A stretch of 38,473 bases of DNA from assembly GCF_001644025.1 (NCBI RefSeq), contig NZ_LUUK01000221.1, forward strand, positions 1 to 38,473, given 5' to 3'. Position 1 is the first letter of the stretch. Each line of letters starts with the position of its first letter. The position numbers were made by a program, and so were the translations under genes. Below, one piece after another: positions 35,673 through 38,473 of this stretch. The DNA is from Methylomonas koyamae. Lineage in GTDB: Bacteria; Pseudomonadota; Gammaproteobacteria; Methylococcales; Methylomonadaceae. The notes under the pieces are model-generated. The model was not told the DNA's origin and did not search any database. It saw nothing but the letters and a program-made list of their open reading frames with translations.

Positions 35673-36305
35673 TCACTCTCCGCCTTCCCCGCCGCCAACC
35701 CATTGCGCTTGGTATTCGGCCAATCGGGCGTCGAACTCGGACAACCACTGCGCATCGACAAAAGCCTTGAGTATCCGCCTGACCTCGTAACTGGCGGCTT
35801 GATTGGCGATGGTCTTGAGCTTGCGCAAGAAGCCCAGTTCCACCACCTTATTAATATGGGTTTCGATCTGATCGATCAGCCTAGCCTCGTTGCTGCGTTG
35901 CGGCAAGAACACCCGGATCAATTCGACGATGTCCTCGCGCGACAAGACCAGCCGAGTCTCGCCGCCACTGCGGTCGAACTCGGCCAAACGCTTGCGCAGC
36001 AGCGCCAATAGCAAACTGACCGGAAACGACAACGGCCGGCGCGCAATCAAACGCGGCAACTTGGGGGCCGCATCGTCGTCTTCGACGTCAGTCTGGCGCG
36101 AACGCAAGAATGCATAACCCTCGGCTTCGTCCAACACCAACTCCAATCCCAGCACCGAGATTTAGTCCCGCACCCTGGCCTGCAGATTCAGCAAGGCATT
36201 CCACAAACCGCCGTCGCTTTCCTGATAGACCACACCTTTCAATAATGGAATGACCACGGCCGACAGGTCGTATTGGGGTGCGGCTTCGAGCTCGGTTTCT
36301 GTCAT
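35673..36305 (-). pseudogene. jetB: Wadjet JetB (DUF4194) interrupted by an in-frame TAA
   Basis: JetB (DUF4194) is the kleisin-associated winged-helix subunit of the Wadjet complex. From the ATG at 36305 the frame has 211 codons, normal length. It begins MTETELEAAPQYDLSAVVIP and has LWNALLNLQARVRD just before a TAA at codon 48 (36162-36164); the frame then continues with ISVLGLELVLDEAEGYAFL, which is the expected DUF4194 continuation. The winged-helix core (RRPLSFPVSLLLALLRKRLAEFD, LSREDIVELIRVFLP, INKVVELGFLRKL, YEVRRILKAFVDAQWL) is complete after the stop. A GTG lies three codons past the TAA and could start a 160-residue fragment. jetA should lie upstream but does not. Confidence 0.85.
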
Positions 36306-36399
36306 CGCGTTTGGGATCGCTGGGATAAAGTAGGGGATTTTACGGGGAAGAGACGGAGAAATCGAACCTACTTGCTTTACACGCGCAAGCATTGCCTAA

Positions 36400-36440
36400 G
36401 AACTTTTTAAAGACTATATTAAGTCCTTTCTAAAAAGTTC
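36400..36440. promoter_or_regulatory. Palindromic operator upstream of the toxin-antitoxin operon
   Basis: Perfect 10-bp arms GAACTTTTTA (36400-36409) and TAAAAAGTTC (36431-36440) flank a 21-base AT-rich core with a further imperfect pair (GACT...AAGTC). It ends 9 bases before the antitoxin start codon, and GAGG of the ribosome site follows directly. This is the usual place for an autoregulatory operator bound by a Phd/YefM antitoxin and its toxin complex; the core promoter is probably inside it. Confidence 0.7.
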
Positions 36441-36449
36441 GAGGCAGTC

Positions 36450-36725
36450 ATGCGTTACTCATCTCAAGTCAAACCGATCAGTTACCTGAAAGCCAACGCC
36501 GCCGAAGTGCTGTTAAAACTGGCCGAATGCCGCGAACCTTTGGTCATTACCCAAAACGGCGAAGCCAAGGCGGTATTGCAGGATGTGGCCTCCTACGAGG
36601 AAACCCAGGAAACCCTGGCCTTATTGAAAATATTGGCCTTGGGCAACCGGGAAATCGAGAGCGGCAACGTCAAACCCGTGGCCGAAGTAGCCGCCCAACT
36701 TCGCGCGAAAAAGACTAGCAGCTAA
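36450..36725 (+). CDS. Phd/YefM family antitoxin
   Basis: A 91-residue type II antitoxin. The N-terminal Phd/YefM fold is recognisable: VKPISYLKANAAEVLLKL, then EPLVITQNGEAKAVLQDVASYEE (residues about 29-51), the pattern of the DNA-binding dimer. The C-terminal tail (LALLKILALGNREIESGNVKPVAEVAAQLRAKK) would wrap the toxin. The stop codon overlaps the toxin start by one base (TAATG), so the two are co-translated. A palindromic operator lies directly upstream. The gene is divergent from the jetB remnant, with 144 bases between starts. Confidence 0.88.
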   Translation: MRYSSQVKPISYLKANAAEVLLKLAECREPLVITQNGEAKAVLQDVASYEETQETLALLKILALGNREIESGNVKPVAEVAAQLRAKKTSS

Positions 36726-37060
36726 TGCCCGAAGCATCTTATCAAGTCTTGTTGACTCGCGGTGCCGAGCAGGATTTGGAAAGCCTGTACGATTACATCG
36801 CCGAATTCGATTCGCCGGCCAATGCCGACGTCGTCTTGGACAAGTTATTACAAACGCTGGACGATTTGGCGAGTTTCCCGGAACGCGGCAATTTCCCGAA
36901 AGAGCTAGCGGCCATCGGTGTACAAGAATACCGCCAAGTCTTCTTCAAACCCTACCGCATCGACTATCGCATCATAGCCCGACAAGTCTATGTTTATCTG
37001 ATCGCCGACGGCCGGCGGGACATGCAGGCTTTGCTGGCGAGGCGGTTGCTGAGGGGATAA
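36725..37060 (+). CDS. RelE/ParE family toxin
   Basis: A 111-residue toxin of the RelE/ParE superfamily, paired with the antitoxin just upstream. Typical features: VLLTRGAEQDLESLYDYIAEFDSPANADVVLDKL (residues about 8-41) forming the two N-terminal helices, the FPERGNFPKEL linker, and the strand pair YRQVFFKPYRIDYRIIARQVYVYLIADGRRDMQALLARRL. The FFKPYRIDYRI and DGRRDM segments carry the conserved basic and aromatic residues. Whether it cuts mRNA on the ribosome (RelE) or poisons gyrase (ParE) cannot be told from sequence; the P-E-R-G-N pattern and DGRRD lean to ParE. The pair looks intact. Confidence 0.88.
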   Translation: MPEASYQVLLTRGAEQDLESLYDYIAEFDSPANADVVLDKLLQTLDDLASFPERGNFPKELAAIGVQEYRQVFFKPYRIDYRIIARQVYVYLIADGRRDMQALLARRLLRG

Positions 37061-37183
37061 GGTGGGTTAAATCATGGATGCTTTGTGGGGCCGACGCTTG
37101 ATGGATGGGCGGACTTCGATTTATTTGGGTGTGGTGAGTTTACGAACCGCACCAACACGAACGATGCGGCGAACACCTCCCCC

Positions 37184-38455
37184 TTATTCGCCGTCTTTTT
37201 CCAGCAATCGCCATGCGTCCAAAAACTCTTTTATGACTGTAGGAGTATTTTCGCCGTATTTACATTCAATCTCCTCCAATCGACTCATGAAAAAACTACG
37301 GTCCATAATCTGATCTAAATGTTTGATCTGAACTCGTACTGTTTTTTTGGCAACAAGATCGCCAAGTCCACCAATTCCAAACCCTTGACTCCAGGAATAT
37401 GACGTAAATGCATCGGCAAAGCGAGTGACCGTTTCATCGTTTAAAAGCTGCTCCCTAGTCCAAGTTTTAACAGCTAAGCCGTCGTCATCTCCCCAATCTA
37501 CCCAACAATAAAGTAAATATGGCAAATCTGGAGATGCTAACAATTCCCCTGTTTTAGCGGCTTCCACGATTTTGGGTACTAGAGATGCTTTTAATTTTTC
37601 CGCATCTTCTCGCGTTGTAAGGCAATCGGCCTCTGATGATGGCTCGTTGCCTTCCCTAGGATAATAATCCGTATAAGCTGAACGCGTAAAATCCATAAGC
37701 CATCCAATAGAAGCGACTTCGCAGGCTTGCAAGAACATCGAAGAGCGCTCGGATAAGGAAAACCTATCCCTGGTTAAGCGCCGAAGCAACCAATGTATTC
37801 GAAGTTGATTATGTCCGATATCGAATGCCCCGGCACGGTCTTCTTCCACATGCAATTTATCGCCAAGACTAAAAATTGCTGATAAAAGTGGCGGAATATG
37901 GTTTTCAGCAACCCGATCGGCGTGTAGATTCAATTCATCGAGAATCAGCGCCGCTTTGGTATTGCCGCTAGACCGTTTGATTTTTAATGCGGCAACTAGT
38001 GTATTTTTGATAAATACTTCATCACCCGCACGCTCAATCAAGGCGTCAATTTCAGCTTTCCGCAGAGAGTCGTCACTAATAGTGAATCTAAAATAAACAT
38101 CGAAATGATTAGTTGAACAAATTCGCCGCTCTTGCGCCCAATTGTGCCCAGAGTAATGAACGTTATTCCAAACGCCTTCTAAAAAAGGAAAAAGCCGCAT
38201 CATTACTCTTCGATAGCGAGAATGCTGCCCCTCCGGAATTGAGTTAAAAAACACATGATCCAGCTCGGAACCAAGTTCGTTCTTTTGCCTTGCTGATGAG
38301 GGGGCCTGTTCACAAAGAATTGCTTTATTTTGTCGAATAGCCCGATACAGCTGCGGCTGAAACAGCCGCAAAGTTTCGATGGAAATGAAATCACCAGGAT
38401 CGACTTCTCCTGCAACCGACGACCAAGTGACCGATAGTGTGTTTGCCAACCGCAT
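37184..38455 (-). CDS. C-terminal part of a KAP-family P-loop NTPase, probably frameshifted at the window edge
   Basis: A 423-residue frame that lacks any P-loop. Its first residues RLANTLSVTW, VAGEVDPGDFISIETLRLFQPQLYRAI match the segment that follows the NTPase core in KAP-family proteins (the family of Kidins220/ARMS and the phage-exclusion protein PifA). The rest is helical, with ELNLHADRVAENHIPPLLSAIFSLGD and IHWLLRRLTRDRFSLSERS. The ATG at 38455 is preceded in frame by TAA two codons upstream (38462-38464). In the neighbouring frame the last bases of the window read FVVKRL, which would join well onto the KAP sequence, so a one-base loss close to 38456-38460 is likely. The NTPase core should lie beyond the right edge. 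Base composition is lower in GC than the rest of the window. Confidence 0.65.
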   Translation of the reverse strand: MRLANTLSVTWSSVAGEVDPGDFISIETLRLFQPQLYRAIRQNKAILCEQAPSSARQKNELGSELDHVFFNSIPEGQHSRYRRVMMRLFPFLEGVWNNVHYSGHNWAQERRICSTNHFDVYFRFTISDDSLRKAEIDALIERAGDEVFIKNTLVAALKIKRSSGNTKAALILDELNLHADRVAENHIPPLLSAIFSLGDKLHVEEDRAGAFDIGHNQLRIHWLLRRLTRDRFSLSERSSMFLQACEVASIGWLMDFTRSAYTDYYPREGNEPSSEADCLTTREDAEKLKASLVPKIVEAAKTGELLASPDLPYLLYCWVDWGDDDGLAVKTWTREQLLNDETVTRFADAFTSYSWSQGFGIGGLGDLVAKKTVRVQIKHLDQIMDRSFFMSRLEEIECKYGENTPTVIKEFLDAWRLLEKDGE

Positions 38456-38473
38456 AAGCGCTTAACAACAAAT

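Noticed and set aside
30933..36305. Altered genetic code or selenocysteine as explanation of the jet stops
   Set aside because: TGA and TAA end normal genes here (for example recB with TGA, rsd and the antitoxin region with their usual ends), three different contexts are involved, no selenocysteine hairpin is apparent after the jetD TGA, and TGG to TGA fits a lost tryptophan.
37074..37318. Small plus-strand frames after the toxin gene
   Set aside because: They overlap the end of the KAP-family gene in antisense, have no ribosome site and no family features.
1..38473. tRNA, rRNA, CRISPR arrays and complete insertion sequences
   Set aside because: I saw no cloverleaf-like or rRNA sequence, no regularly spaced repeats and no transposase frame.

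Overview
The window reads as chromosome of a GC-rich gammaproteobacterium. The evidence is a string of families in gammaproteobacterial arrangements: lnt, engB, a diheme cytochrome c4 gene next to dsbA and GGDEF genes (an order known from Pseudomonas), an Rsd/AlgQ homologue, and recC-recB. The overall flavour (many c-type and copper proteins, GTGGGCAC-type intergenic hairpins) suggests an aquatic group such as the Methylococcales. That is my impression, not something the sequence proves. No rRNA, tRNA, CRISPR array or intact insertion sequence was seen.

Layout. 1-0.6 kb: intergenic hairpin repeat and a small membrane protein. 0.8-5.5 kb (minus): engB, a penicillin-acylase-family Ntn hydrolase and lnt. 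5.6-10.2 kb (plus): cytochrome c4, dsbA and two tandem GGDEF diguanylate cyclases. 10.3-12.9 kb (minus): a stand-alone M41-like metallopeptidase and a membrane-anchored GH17 protein. 13.1-16.5 kb: two convergent multicopper oxidases of very different architecture, separated by a perfect hairpin. 16.8-22.8 kb: a UPF0182 membrane protein, Rsd, a nucleosidase-like protein, a small secreted helical protein, a YbbO-like SDR and a DUF4124 protein. 22.9-29.5 kb (plus): recC and recB overlapping, with no recD after them. 29.6-30.9 kb: three small genes (YjfB-like, one-TM hypothetical, DUF5675).

30.9-38.5 kb is accessory DNA with defence genes. On the minus strand lies a type I Wadjet (Jet) anti-plasmid locus in the order jetB, jetC, jetD. 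Each of the three genes is open over its full family length except for exactly one in-frame stop codon: TAA at codon 48 of jetB, TAA at codon 742 of jetC, TGA at codon 60 of jetD. None carries a frameshift. jetA is missing from its usual place and a divergent Phd/YefM-RelE/ParE toxin-antitoxin pair with a clear palindromic operator sits there instead. Beyond it, at the right edge, is the C-terminal part of a KAP-family P-loop NTPase whose reading frame appears broken at the window end. The best reading is a recently inactivated defence island. A less likely alternative is translation as split proteins, because a GTG or TTG codon lies at or shortly after each stop.

Working relationships that can be supported: cytochrome c4 and DsbA are exported redox proteins; Lnt matures lipoproteins in the inner membrane; RecB and RecC would form the core of the double-strand-break repair enzyme with a RecD encoded elsewhere; the two multicopper oxidases are exported and probably serve copper handling or oxidation reactions.
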